Notes: generated by a model not told the origin, from the sequence alone. A DNA stretch of 20,462 nucleotides from AC-69 sp035701505 (GCA_035701505.1 DASSSA010000055.1:1-20462); one strand, 5' to 3'. Shown: positions 13,124-20,459, counted from the first letter of the stretch. Numbers and translations: made by a program.

Positions 13124-13711
13124 ATGCTTGAGCTCGCGATCCTGGGCCTGCTGAAAGAGCGGTCCATGCACGGCTACCAGCTCTCCAAGCGGCTGACCGA
13201 CACGCTCGGAGGGTTCTGGCGGGTTTCCTACGGCTCGCTGTACCCGACGCTGCGGCGCCTGGAGCGCGACGGCGCCGTGGAGCGTGTCTTCGACGCCCAG
13301 GAGGTCGTCCGCCGCAAGAACGTCTACCGCATCACCGAGAAAGGCGAGGAGCTCTTCCAGCGACTGTTGGAGGAGGCAGGCGCCGAGTCCTCCTCCGAGG
13401 ACAATCGGTTCCGGGTCCGCCTCGCGTTCTTCAAGTACCTGTCGCCCGATACCCGGATCCGCCTGCTGGAGCGCCGGCGCGCCTACCTCGAGGAACGGCT
13501 TTCGACCATCACCGCCTCGCTCACGGCCACCCGTGAGCGCTTCGACACGTACGCGCTCTCGCTGATGGAGCACGGCCGCGAGTCCACCGAGCAGGACATC
13601 GCCTGGCTGAATGGCCTCATCGCGGCGGAGCGACGCCAGTCCGATTCGATGAGAGAGGGAACGAGGCGCCGCAAGCCCCGAGCGCTTCGCAGAAAGGAGC
13701 GCACGATATGA
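13124..13711 (+). CDS. PadR-family transcriptional regulator
   Basis: The 195-residue protein has the PadR winged helix: MLELAILGLLKERSMHGYQLSKRL, the recognition region VSYGSLYPTLRRLERDGAVER and a beta wing ending KNVYRITEKGEELF (to about residue 80). The rest is a long charged helix region (about 100-165), used for dimerisation in this family. ATG 13124 has AAGGAAGGA upstream and matches the family start. The stop overlaps the ino1 ATG as ATGA, so regulator and enzyme are made together. PadR genes next to ino1 are known in mycobacteria (Rv0047c beside Rv0046c), so control of inositol synthesis is the likely role. The inverted repeat upstream gives a clear candidate operator. Confidence 0.93.
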   Translation: MLELAILGLLKERSMHGYQLSKRLTDTLGGFWRVSYGSLYPTLRRLERDGAVERVFDAQEVVRRKNVYRITEKGEELFQRLLEEAGAESSSEDNRFRVRLAFFKYLSPDTRIRLLERRRAYLEERLSTITASLTATRERFDTYALSLMEHGRESTEQDIAWLNGLIAAERRQSDSMREGTRRRKPRALRRKERTI

Positions 13712-14829
13712 GCAAGGTCCGTCTCGCGATCGTGGGCGTAGGCAACTGCGCCTCATCGCTGGTCCAGGGACTGGAGTACTACAAGGAGGCGGACCCGGAT
13801 GACCGGGTGCCGGGCCTCATGCATGCGCAGCTCGGGCCGTACCACGTGTCGGACGTCGAGATCGTTGCCGCCTTCGACGTTGACGCCAAAAAGGTCGGCA
13901 AGGACGTTGCCGAGGCGATCGTCTCGGAGCCGAACAACACCATCCGCTTCGCCGACGTGCCGCCGACGGGGGTGACCGTGCAGCGGGGGCAAACCCTCGA
14001 CAGCCTGGGCAAGTACTACAAGGAAGTCATCGCCGAGTCCGACCAGGCGCCGGTCGACGTGGCGAGGGTCCTTCGCGACGTCCGGGCCGATGTGCTCGTG
14101 TGCTACCTCCCGGTCGGGAGCGAGGACGCCGCCAAGCAGTACGCACAGGCCGCCCTGGACGCCAACGTGGCCATGGTCAATTGCCTGCCAGTGTTCATCG
14201 CGTCGGACCGCGAGTGGGGCCGGAAGTTCGTCGACGCAGGCCTGCCGATCGTCGGTGACGACATCAAGAGCCAGGTTGGGGCCACCATCGTGCACCGCAT
14301 CCTGACCAAGCTGTTCGAGGATCGCGGGGTAAAGCTGAACCGGACCTACCAACTGAACTTCGGCGGAAACATGGACTTCATGAACATGCTGGAGCGGGAA
14401 CGGCTGGTGTCCAAGAAGCAGTCGAAGACGCAATCGGTGCAGAGCCAGCTGGAGAAGCCACTCGACCGCAAGGACATCCACATCGGGCCGTCGGACTACG
14501 TGCCGTGGCTGGAGGACCGCAAGTGGGCGCAGATCCGGCTGGAGGGGCAGTCCTTCGGCGACGTGCCGCTGAACATCGAGCTGAAGCTGGAGGTGTGGGA
14601 CAGCCCCAATTCGGCTGGGGTGGCCATCGACGCCATCCGCTGCGCCAAGCTGGCCATGGACCGCGGGGTCGCCGGCCCGCTTATCGGGCCGAGCGCCTAC
14701 TTCATGAAATCGCCGCCCGTCCAGTTCACCGACGACATCGCGCACGAGATGGTCGAGGAGTTCATCCTGGGCAACGGGGCCAGCCGGGGCGCCGACTGGA
14801 CCGCGTTCTTCGACGCCCAGCCCGCGTAG
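13708..14829 (+). CDS. ino1: inositol-3-phosphate synthase, actinobacterial type
   Basis: This 373-residue enzyme converts glucose 6-phosphate to 1L-myo-inositol 3-phosphate with NAD as internal cofactor. In actinobacteria the product feeds phosphatidylinositol and mycothiol. The NAD-binding loop is GVGNCASS (10-17), and the catalytic region has GDDIKSQVGATIVHR (about 184-198) and LNFGGNMDFMNM (about 216-227). The length is close to the mycobacterial enzyme (about 367) and much shorter than eukaryotic forms. AAAGGAG lies 8 bases before the ATG, which overlaps the PadR stop. No strong terminator follows; the next gene has its own -10 element 36 bases after the stop. Confidence 0.97.
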   Translation: MSKVRLAIVGVGNCASSLVQGLEYYKEADPDDRVPGLMHAQLGPYHVSDVEIVAAFDVDAKKVGKDVAEAIVSEPNNTIRFADVPPTGVTVQRGQTLDSLGKYYKEVIAESDQAPVDVARVLRDVRADVLVCYLPVGSEDAAKQYAQAALDANVAMVNCLPVFIASDREWGRKFVDAGLPIVGDDIKSQVGATIVHRILTKLFEDRGVKLNRTYQLNFGGNMDFMNMLERERLVSKKQSKTQSVQSQLEKPLDRKDIHIGPSDYVPWLEDRKWAQIRLEGQSFGDVPLNIELKLEVWDSPNSAGVAIDAIRCAKLAMDRGVAGPLIGPSAYFMKSPPVQFTDDIAHEMVEEFILGNGASRGADWTAFFDAQPA

Positions 14830-14864
14830 GGGAAGCTTCAGCACCCTTCCGCCGCGCCAGAACC

Positions 14865-14870
14865 TAGGAT
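14865..14870 (+). promoter_or_regulatory. leaderless -10 element of the first MFS gene
   Basis: TAGGAT is followed by six bases and the GTG at 14877, with no ribosome binding site. The MFS gene can thus be expressed apart from the PadR/ino1 operon. Confidence 0.5.
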
Positions 14871-14876
14871 TCGCCC

Positions 14877-16331
14877 GTGAAGGGGACGCTGGCGCGCACT
14901 CGTGACGCGCTCCGAAGTCATGATTTCCGGCGCCTGTTCGCCATCCGGTTGGTGAGCCAGTCCGCCGACGGGTTCTTCCAGGCCGCGCTGGTCGCGTCCG
15001 TCGTCTTCAACCCGGAGAAGCAGAGCACGGCCCTGGGCTTCGCCATCGCGACGCTCCTGGTGTCGCTGCCGTTCTCTGTGGTGGGGCCGTTCACCGGGGT
15101 GTTTATCGACCGGTGGTCCAGGCGGAGGATCCTGGTCGTCGCGCCGTGGATCCGGGCAGCGGTCGTGGGGCTCGCTTTGCTGAACCCCCGGACGGTGGCG
15201 GTCCCGTTCTACGTGGCCGTCGTCCTGGTGTTCTCGGTCAACCGGTTCTATCTGGCCACCTCCCAGGCCGTGGTGCCCCGCCTGGTCCCCACCGAGGACC
15301 TGCTCATGGCGAACTCGATCGCCACCGTCGGAGGGACCGTCGCGCTCCTGACCGGCGTGTTCGTGGGAGGGTGGGTCTCCGACGTGTTCGGCAACGTGCC
15401 GGTGATCGTGGCGGCCGGCGCGATGTGGCTCGTCGGCTCGCTGATCGCCACTCGCATCACGACGAGCCTCACACCGCACACCCCGCCGGCCGACGCGGTG
15501 ACCGACGAGATCCGACGGGTGGCCCGGGAGTTCGTGGACGGCATCGGTCGACTGGCTCGGACCCCTCGGGCGGTCGGACCGATCACGTCGATCACCATCG
15601 ATCAGTTCGGGCAGGGCATCATGCTCGTGCTGTCGCTGTTCGTGTTCCGCGAGCGGTACGGGGAGGGCGTCGGATCCTTCTCCAACCTGATCGGCGCCGG
15701 CGGGGTTGGCGTCCTGGTGGGGATCCTCACCGTGGGCAAGCTCGAGGAGCGGTTGGCCAAGGAACGGATCGTCGCCGGCGCCTTCCTCGCGGGGGGAGTC
15801 TGCCTACTCGCGCTCTCGCTCCATCTGACCGGCCTCACCGTGCTGCTCGGCAGTTTCGCCGTGGGCCTGACGTTCGCCTGGAAGAAGATCCCGGTCGACA
15901 CGATGGTCCAGGAGGCCATCCCCGACGGCTACCGCGGGCGCGTGTTCGCCGTGTACGACGTCTCCTACAACGTGTCGCGGGTGATCGCGGCGTTCGTGGC
16001 CATCGCCATGCTTCGCTCGCTCAGCCCGGAGATCTCGGTGGCCCTGATCGGGATCGCGTTTGTCCTGTATGCCCCGGTGCTCCCCAGGTGGATCGCCCGC
16101 GCCCCCGAGCTGGTCGTCCGGTTCTACGAGGGTGGTCGAGCCGAGGAGTGGCCGCGAGCCGTCGTGTGGGGCGGCGTCGAGGAGCGCGCCGAGGTGCAGC
16201 GATCGTGGATGGAGGAACGCGACGGCGAACGGAGGCGGCGGTTCCGGCTGGCTCTCGAGGACGGGACCGTGATCGAGGTGTCCCGGCCCGAGGGCGCCGG
16301 CACGTGGCGCCTCGAACGCGAGCTGACCTAG
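14877..16331 (+). CDS. MFS transporter with an extra C-terminal soluble domain
   Basis: The 484-residue protein has 12 predicted helices from FRRLFAIRLVSQSADGFFQAAL to about residue 410. The loop between helices 2 and 3 reads FIDRWSRRRILV, the MFS signature region, and the layout fits the EntS-like/MFS_3 drug exporters. About 70 residues (415-484) follow the last helix and are soluble: RFYEGGRAEEWP, EVQRSWMEERDGERRRRFRL, and DGTVIEVSR with a final GTWRLEREL. This piece resembles small stand-alone actinobacterial DUF6504-type proteins, an assignment made from memory of the pattern. It starts at GTG 14877. Its stop shares the bases CTAG with that of the convergent MFS gene. The substrate is unknown. 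Confidence 0.88.
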   Translation: MKGTLARTRDALRSHDFRRLFAIRLVSQSADGFFQAALVASVVFNPEKQSTALGFAIATLLVSLPFSVVGPFTGVFIDRWSRRRILVVAPWIRAAVVGLALLNPRTVAVPFYVAVVLVFSVNRFYLATSQAVVPRLVPTEDLLMANSIATVGGTVALLTGVFVGGWVSDVFGNVPVIVAAGAMWLVGSLIATRITTSLTPHTPPADAVTDEIRRVAREFVDGIGRLARTPRAVGPITSITIDQFGQGIMLVLSLFVFRERYGEGVGSFSNLIGAGGVGVLVGILTVGKLEERLAKERIVAGAFLAGGVCLLALSLHLTGLTVLLGSFAVGLTFAWKKIPVDTMVQEAIPDGYRGRVFAVYDVSYNVSRVIAAFVAIAMLRSLSPEISVALIGIAFVLYAPVLPRWIARAPELVVRFYEGGRAEEWPRAVVWGGVEERAEVQRSWMEERDGERRRRFRLALEDGTVIEVSRPEGAGTWRLERELT

Positions 16332-17653
16332 GCGGTCGTGGTCTCCTCGGTGGCCAGCTTTGGGTCGATGGTTCCGCCGGTGGCCGGGACCCCCACGACC
16401 TCCAGACGTCTGGCCGTCGCGACGCGAGGCCGGTGGAGGCGCCGACGGGACAGCATCCACAGCCCGGTCAGGCCCGTGGCCACGGCGATGAGTCCGCCCA
16501 GGGCGATCCCCATCCTCGGCCCGAACCGATCGGCGACCCAGCCCGCGATCGGCGCGCCGATCGGGGTCCCACCTACGAAGACCATGCCATACAGCGCCAT
16601 GACCCGGCCCCGCATGTTGGCGCGCGAGCTCAGCTGAAGTGTGGAGTTGCCGGTGATCATGAAGACCATGCTGACGATGCCCATCGGCACGAGGACCATG
16701 AGCTCCGACCAGAAGGTGGGCGCGGCCGACGCCAGGACCGAAGCGGCGCCGAAGGCCGCCGCCGCAACGGCCAGGCGCCGGGGGTTCGGCTCCTGCTGGC
16801 GGGCCATGGCCAACGCGCCGAGGAGCGATCCGACCCCGAGGACGGAGAGCATCGTCGCGTAGGTGCCCGCGTCGCCGTCGAAGACGCGCGTCGCAAGGAC
16901 GGGAAACAGCACGGAGAAGTTGAACGAGAACGTGAAGATGACGGCCATCCACGTCAGCGGCAGCAGCAAGCCCGGAGTCCTCCGGACGTAGGCCAGGCCC
17001 TCGCGGAGCTGACCCTCCCCGCGAACGGGAACGACCTCGCGATAGAGCTCGTCCGGCCGCATGGCGATGAGCGCCGCGATCACGGCCACATAGGAGATCC
17101 CGTTGAACAGGAAGCTCGGCGCCAGCCCGACCGTCGCGATCAGCACGCCGGCTAGGGCCGGGCCGACGATGCGCGTACCGGTCATGACCGCGCTGTTCAG
17201 GCTGACCGCGTTGGTCAGGTCCTTGCGCGCCACCATCTCGGCGTAGAAGCTCTGCCGCGCCGGGTTGTCGATGGCCGTGACGATCCCGGCGAACAGCGAG
17301 AGCGCGTAGACCATCCACAACTGGGCCACTCCGGCGAACACCAGCACCCACAGCGCCAGCGCCTGGAGGGCGAAGGCGGTCTGCGTGCCGATCAGGATGA
17401 CCCGCTTGTCCCGACGGTCCGCCAGGAGGCCGGCCCATGCGCCGAGCAACAGGATGGGGCCGAAGTTCAGGGCCAGCTGGATCCCCAGCGCCACGCTGCT
17501 CCCGGTCAGCTTCAACACAAGCCAGGCGGCTGCCACCGACTGCATCCACGTGCCGGTGACCGACACGATCTGGCCCACGAAGAACAAGCGGAAGTTCCGG
17601 GAGTGGGAGACCGAATGGAACGTTCGGTGGACGGCGAAGCCGACCTTGGTCAC
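16328..17653 (-). CDS. MFS exporter (EntS/MFS_3-like)
   Basis: The 441-residue protein has 12 predicted helices. It starts AVHRTFHSVSHSRNFRLFF, then VGQIVSVTGTWMQSVAAAWLVL, the signature loop LLADRRDKRVILI, and NPARQSFYAEMV with NAVSLNSAVMTGTRIVGPALAG, all typical of EntS-like exporters of siderophores or drugs. GTG 17653 overlaps the stop of the upstream MarR gene as GTGA, so the two form a coupled regulator-exporter operon. In-frame extension to 18130 is the antisense-free read-through of the MarR gene and is not coding. The C-terminal 60 residues (RRRLHRPRVATARRLEVV onwards) are basic and cytoplasmic. The ligand is unknown. Confidence 0.92.
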   Translation of the reverse strand: MTKVGFAVHRTFHSVSHSRNFRLFFVGQIVSVTGTWMQSVAAAWLVLKLTGSSVALGIQLALNFGPILLLGAWAGLLADRRDKRVILIGTQTAFALQALALWVLVFAGVAQLWMVYALSLFAGIVTAIDNPARQSFYAEMVARKDLTNAVSLNSAVMTGTRIVGPALAGVLIATVGLAPSFLFNGISYVAVIAALIAMRPDELYREVVPVRGEGQLREGLAYVRRTPGLLLPLTWMAVIFTFSFNFSVLFPVLATRVFDGDAGTYATMLSVLGVGSLLGALAMARQQEPNPRRLAVAAAAFGAASVLASAAPTFWSELMVLVPMGIVSMVFMITGNSTLQLSSRANMRGRVMALYGMVFVGGTPIGAPIAGWVADRFGPRMGIALGGLIAVATGLTGLWMLSRRRLHRPRVATARRLEVVGVPATGGTIDPKLATEETTTA

Positions 17654-18093
17654 GACTCGCCTTCCACCAGCTGGTCCAGGATGGCGGCGGCCTGCTCCAG
17701 GACGGCCAGGCGGTCCGGCTCGAGCCGGCGGAGCCGCTTGGCCAGGTAGGCCTCCTTGCGTTTGCGGGTCTGGGCCAGGGACCTCGCGCCGGCCGGGGTC
17801 ACCCGGACCCAGGCCACCCGCCGATCGTCCGGATCGACGCTTCGCTCGACCATCCCCATCTCCACCAGGGAGGCCACCAGGCGGGTCATGGTGGGCGGCT
17901 GAACCTGCTCGACCGTGCACAGTTCGCCGATGGTCATGGGGCCGGCTCGCTCGATCGTGGACAGGGCCGACAGGAGCGAGGGGGTGATGCCTGGCTCGGC
18001 CTGCTGGCGAAGCTTGCGGGCCAGCCGGGTCACGCCCAGGCGCAACCTGGAGGCCAGCTCGGCCGGGTCGATCGGCGTGATGGTGGGGGTCAC
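17650..18093 (-). CDS. MarR-family transcriptional regulator of the MFS exporter
   Basis: The 147-residue product has the MarR layout: a dimer helix (ELASRLRLGVTRLARKLRQQ), the helix-turn-helix with PMTIGELCTVEQVQPPTMTRLVASLVEMGMVER (about 52-84), a wing DPDDRRVAWVRVTPAG (87-101), and a long C-terminal dimer helix. GTG 18093 is preferred to the upstream TTG because TATACT lies 7 bases before it, so the mRNA is probably leaderless. It is coupled to the MFS gene and likely represses both until a ligand binds. A pair of inverted repeats directly upstream supports autorepression. Confidence 0.92.
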   Translation of the reverse strand: MTPTITPIDPAELASRLRLGVTRLARKLRQQAEPGITPSLLSALSTIERAGPMTIGELCTVEQVQPPTMTRLVASLVEMGMVERSVDPDDRRVAWVRVTPAGARSLAQTRKRKEAYLAKRLRRLEPDRLAVLEQAAAILDQLVEGES

Positions 18094-18100
18094 GGCAGCC

Positions 18101-18137
18101 AGTATAGTTCGCAAAGCTAATTAGTGTCACGAACTAT
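18101..18137 (-). promoter_or_regulatory. promoter and operator of the MarR/MFS operon
   Basis: ATAGTTCG (18104-18111) and CGAACTAT (18130-18137) are exact inverted repeats with an 18-base spacer. The spacer holds the palindrome CTAATTAG (18117-18124). On the minus strand the left arm overlaps the -10 TATACT (18106-18101), which lies 7 bases before the MarR GTG. A bound MarR dimer here would block its own promoter. The right arm lies 76 bases before the divergent lipoprotein gene. Confidence 0.65.
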
Positions 18138-18212
18138 CTCGAGACGCCCCGGGGAACCGCCGACCGCGCCCTTCCGTCTCTCTCGGGTTGGCGTGCGACA
18201 CTGGGACACGGG

Positions 18213-18731
18213 ATGCGGATCGGGAAGCGGATGGGCAAACGGGCCTTGCTGGTCGTCGGATGGTCGACCGCGATGCTCGCCGTCGCCTGCACGGATGCAG
18301 GCAGGGGCCGGCCCTCCGCATCCCTTTCGCCCGCGCTCGAGGACGGAAGGCACTTCGGCTACATCCGATCGGCACAGCTCACGGCCGAGCCGCGAGTCAT
18401 CCTGTTCGATCTGGCCGAACTGCTGACCGGCGACGAGGCGAACGAGGCCGCAGCCGAACGAGGCGAGGAGACGCCCGTTCCGAACGATTACTTCATCGTC
18501 AACGACAAGAGGAAGGTCCGTGAGCTGCCGGTGGCTCCGAGCCTTCGGATCCTCCTGCTCGACTGGACCGACTGCTGCGACACGATGTTCCGGGCGGACC
18601 CGCGGCTGTTCCAGGAGTCCTTCGATCAGACGAAATACCCGCCGGGAAACTACAAGGGGGAGTTCTCCCCATACTGGCTGACGGTGAGGGGCGGAGCCGT
18701 GACGAGGGTCGAGGAGCCGTACTTCCCGTGA
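18213..18731 (+). CDS. conserved lipoprotein of unknown function
   Basis: The 172-residue product has a basic N-terminus, a hydrophobic segment and the lipobox LAVAC, with Cys26 as lipidation site, so it is anchored outside the membrane. The mature part begins DGRHFGYIRSAQ, then VILFDLAELLTGDEANEAAAERG and PNDYFIVNDKRKVRELPV, and ends YWLTVRGGAVTRVEEPYFP. This block pattern recurs in unnamed actinobacterial secreted proteins, but I know no activity for it. ATG 18213 or ATG 18231 could be the start; neither has a strong ribosome binding site. Its TGA stop overlaps the GTG start of the M15 peptidase, so the two are likely coupled and may act together at the cell wall. Confidence 0.75.
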   Translation: MRIGKRMGKRALLVVGWSTAMLAVACTDAGRGRPSASLSPALEDGRHFGYIRSAQLTAEPRVILFDLAELLTGDEANEAAAERGEETPVPNDYFIVNDKRKVRELPVAPSLRILLLDWTDCCDTMFRADPRLFQESFDQTKYPPGNYKGEFSPYWLTVRGGAVTRVEEPYFP

Positions 18732-19516
18732 GTGGTGGGACGGTTCGCGGCCTCGCGGCTGCATGCGCGGTTGGCGCGATCGCCCTCCTGCCGGCATGCG
18801 CGTCGGCTGCGGCCGACAAGTCGGCGGGCGGCGTCGTCCCCGAGGCATCGCCCCGCGACGCCGCTCCATCCAAGGCGACGCTCTCCCGCACTTCTCCTAC
18901 TCCGAACTCCACCCCACTCCCGGCCAGGTTCAGGGGAACGGTGTCGCCCCTCCCAGCAGACCTCGAATCCGAGATGCGGGGCACCACCTGGCATCCCGAA
19001 TGCCCCGTAGCGATCGGACGGCTCCGCCTGCTGACCCTTAGGTACTGGGGGTTCGACCACCAGGTGCACGAGGGCCGCATGGTGGTAAACGGGTCGGTCG
19101 CGGACGGAGTGGTGGGGGTCTTCCGGCAGCTGTTCGATGCGCGGTTCACGATCAACCAGATGCACCTGGCCGTGGAATACCGGCCCAACCACGATGACCC
19201 CAACGACGACCGGGACTACACGGCGGGGTTCAACTGCCGGCCGGTGGTCACCGCTCGGGGCGCGGGCGCCACCTGGTCGCAACACGCGTACGGCCTGGCC
19301 ATCGACATCAACCCCATCGAGAATCCATACGTCACGGCCGACGGATACGTGCGGAACAACAACGCCAGGCCGTTCCGGGACCGCTCGTTGCAGGAGCGCG
19401 GGATGATCCATCCTGGGGATGCGGTGGTGCAAGCGTTCGCATCCATCGGCTGGCGTTGGGGTGGGTACTGGTCCGACGACAAGGACTACATGCACTTCAG
19501 CCAATCGGGAACGTAG
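18728..19516 (+). CDS. M15-family peptidase (D-Ala-D-Ala carboxypeptidase/VanY-like), lipoprotein
   Basis: The 262-residue product has a signal segment and the lipobox LLPAC (Cys24), then a Ser/Thr/Pro-rich linker to about residue 68. The catalytic part shows the M15 zinc motif: His186 and Asp193 in SQHAYGLAIDINP, and His256 in GGYWSDDKDYMHFSQ. Such enzymes trim peptidoglycan stem peptides. Length and domain order fit the family's bacterial members of the Peptidase_M15_4 type. Cys92 and Cys170 could form a disulfide outside the cell. The start GTG overlaps the lipoprotein gene's stop as GTGA. All zinc ligands are intact. Confidence 0.9.
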   Translation: MSGGTVRGLAAACAVGAIALLPACASAAADKSAGGVVPEASPRDAAPSKATLSRTSPTPNSTPLPARFRGTVSPLPADLESEMRGTTWHPECPVAIGRLRLLTLRYWGFDHQVHEGRMVVNGSVADGVVGVFRQLFDARFTINQMHLAVEYRPNHDDPNDDRDYTAGFNCRPVVTARGAGATWSQHAYGLAIDINPIENPYVTADGYVRNNNARPFRDRSLQERGMIHPGDAVVQAFASIGWRWGGYWSDDKDYMHFSQSGT

Positions 19517-19539
19517 CAGGTCAGAGGGCGTATTTCCAT

Positions 19540-19588
19540 CCGGAATGGGCACACCCTGTGCCCATTCTGGCCCCAGCAAGGGCTTGCT
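19540..19588 (+). terminator. strong hairpin, possible terminator, followed by a small second hairpin
   Basis: CCGGAATGGGCACA (19540-19553) pairs with TGTGCCCATTCTGG (19557-19570), 14 bp with one G-T pair, around a CCC loop. AGCAAG and CTTGCT (19575-19588) form a second small hairpin. There is no T run, so ordinary rho-independent termination is not assured. The position just after the M15 gene favours a 3'-end or RNA-stability element. Confidence 0.5.
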
Positions 19589-19854
19589 AGGTCCCGCTCA
19601 ACCGATGTACGGCCGTCCGATTGTCTCCGTGACGATCTAAACGGGCCTGCACAGGACGGGACCGCAGAGCGAAAAGAGGCGGCACGATCGCGTGCACCCC
19701 TTGTCAGGCCGAAACTCGGCTTAGCGCCACGGCTGAAGCGGCCATGAGCACGGCGATTGCAGCGAAGGCGGCCACCCGCAAGCCGCAATACCGCCAAGAA
19801 GTAGCGCTACCGGAGGCCCCGCCATCCCGGCCGGGCCTTGGGTGCCGAACGACC

Positions 19855-19860
19855 TAGAAT
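19855..19860 (+). promoter_or_regulatory. candidate -10 element of the acetyltransferase gene
   Basis: TAGAAT would start transcription near 19867, leaving a leader that contains AGGGGAGG before the ATG at 19894. No clear -35 was found. Confidence 0.4.
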
Positions 19861-19893
19861 CTCGTTCGTTCTGTGAGGGGAGGCGTGAGAGGA

Positions 19894-20370
19894 ATGCCGG
19901 AGGACGAGGAGGTCGTCATCCTTCGCGATGTCCTGCCCGAAGACCTGCCGATCCTCTTCGAGTATCAGCGGCAACCAGCCGCCAACGCCATGGCGGCATT
20001 CCCGGCCAGGGACTGGGACACGTTCGTGGCTCACTGGGCGAAGATCTCGAACGACGACAACAACATCACCAGGGCCGTCGTGCTGCAGGGGGAGGTGGCC
20101 GGCAACATCGGGAGCTGGGAGCAGGACGGGCGACGCGAGATCGGCTACTGGATCGGGATGGAGCATTGGGGGAAGGGTGTTGCCACGAAGGCGGTGTCGT
20201 CCTTCCTGCGTCAGGTCCAGACACGTCCTCTCTACGCGCACGTGGCGAAGCACAACGTGGCATCACTCCGCGTCTTGCAGAAGTGCGGGTTCACGATCGT
20301 CGAGGAGGAGCCGCCCGGGTCCGGCCGGGTCGCCGACGATGTCGAGGAGCTCGTGATGAGGCTAGCGTGA
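19894..20370 (+). CDS. GNAT-family N-acetyltransferase (RimJ/RimL-like)
   Basis: The product has the GNAT fold of the RimJ/RimL-like group: ILRDVLPEDLPILFEYQRQP at the N-terminus, the strand EIGYWIGMEHWGKGVATKAV with the acetyl-CoA loop (HWGKGVAT), and YAHVAKHNVASLRVLQKCGFTIVEEE at the C-terminus with the typical N-x-A-S-x-R-V-L-x-K-x-G-F motif. It transfers acetyl groups from acetyl-CoA to an amine on an unknown substrate. ATG 19894 (158 residues) has AGGGGAGG 10 bases upstream. GTG 19873 in the same frame adds seven residues but lacks a ribosome binding site. A tandem pair of hairpins follows the stop. Confidence 0.93.
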   Translation: MPEDEEVVILRDVLPEDLPILFEYQRQPAANAMAAFPARDWDTFVAHWAKISNDDNNITRAVVLQGEVAGNIGSWEQDGRREIGYWIGMEHWGKGVATKAVSSFLRQVQTRPLYAHVAKHNVASLRVLQKCGFTIVEEEPPGSGRVADDVEELVMRLA

Positions 20371-20420
20371 TGTGACGAACGCCGACCGACCGCCCGGCAC
20401 GATCCTCCTCGCTTCACACC

Positions 20421-20459
20421 GACCGAGAAACGGTCTCCGGCCTGCGCAAACGCAGCCGG
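20421..20459 (+). terminator. candidate terminator after the acetyltransferase gene
   Basis: Two hairpins follow one another: GACCG/CGGTC (20421-20425 and 20431-20435, loop AGAAA) and CCGG-C-CTGCG/CGCAG-CCGG (20437-20459, loop CAAA, one bulged C). No T run can be checked because the window ends. Confidence 0.45.

Larger units (their letters stand above)
19517..19893. other. 377-base stretch without a supported gene
   Basis: It holds a strong hairpin close to the peptidase stop, a second small hairpin, scattered short inverted repeats and the probable promoter of the acetyltransferase gene (TAGAAT at 19855-19860). Short ORFs on both strands show no family marks. I see no tRNA, no insertion sequence and no attachment site. 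Confidence 0.6.

Noticed and set aside
11671..13167. 498-codon open frame on the minus strand
   Set aside because: It is antisense to the glycosylase and flavin/PLP-oxidase-fold genes, both of which have recognisable motifs. High GC keeps antisense frames open.
15113..17155. 680-codon open frame on the plus strand
   Set aside because: It is Arg/Gly/Pro-rich low-complexity translation, runs across both MFS genes in the wrong frame or strand, and has no family marks. The two MFS frames explain the region.
19704..19775. 23-residue hydrophobic peptide frame on the minus strand (GTG 19775)
   Set aside because: It could encode one membrane segment, but there is no ribosome binding site or promoter and length is too short to judge without conservation data.
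19486..19797. 103-codon open frame on the minus strand in the gene-free stretch
   Set aside because: It overlaps the M15 gene's end and the strong hairpin, has Arg-rich composition like other shadow frames and no ribosome binding site or family marks.
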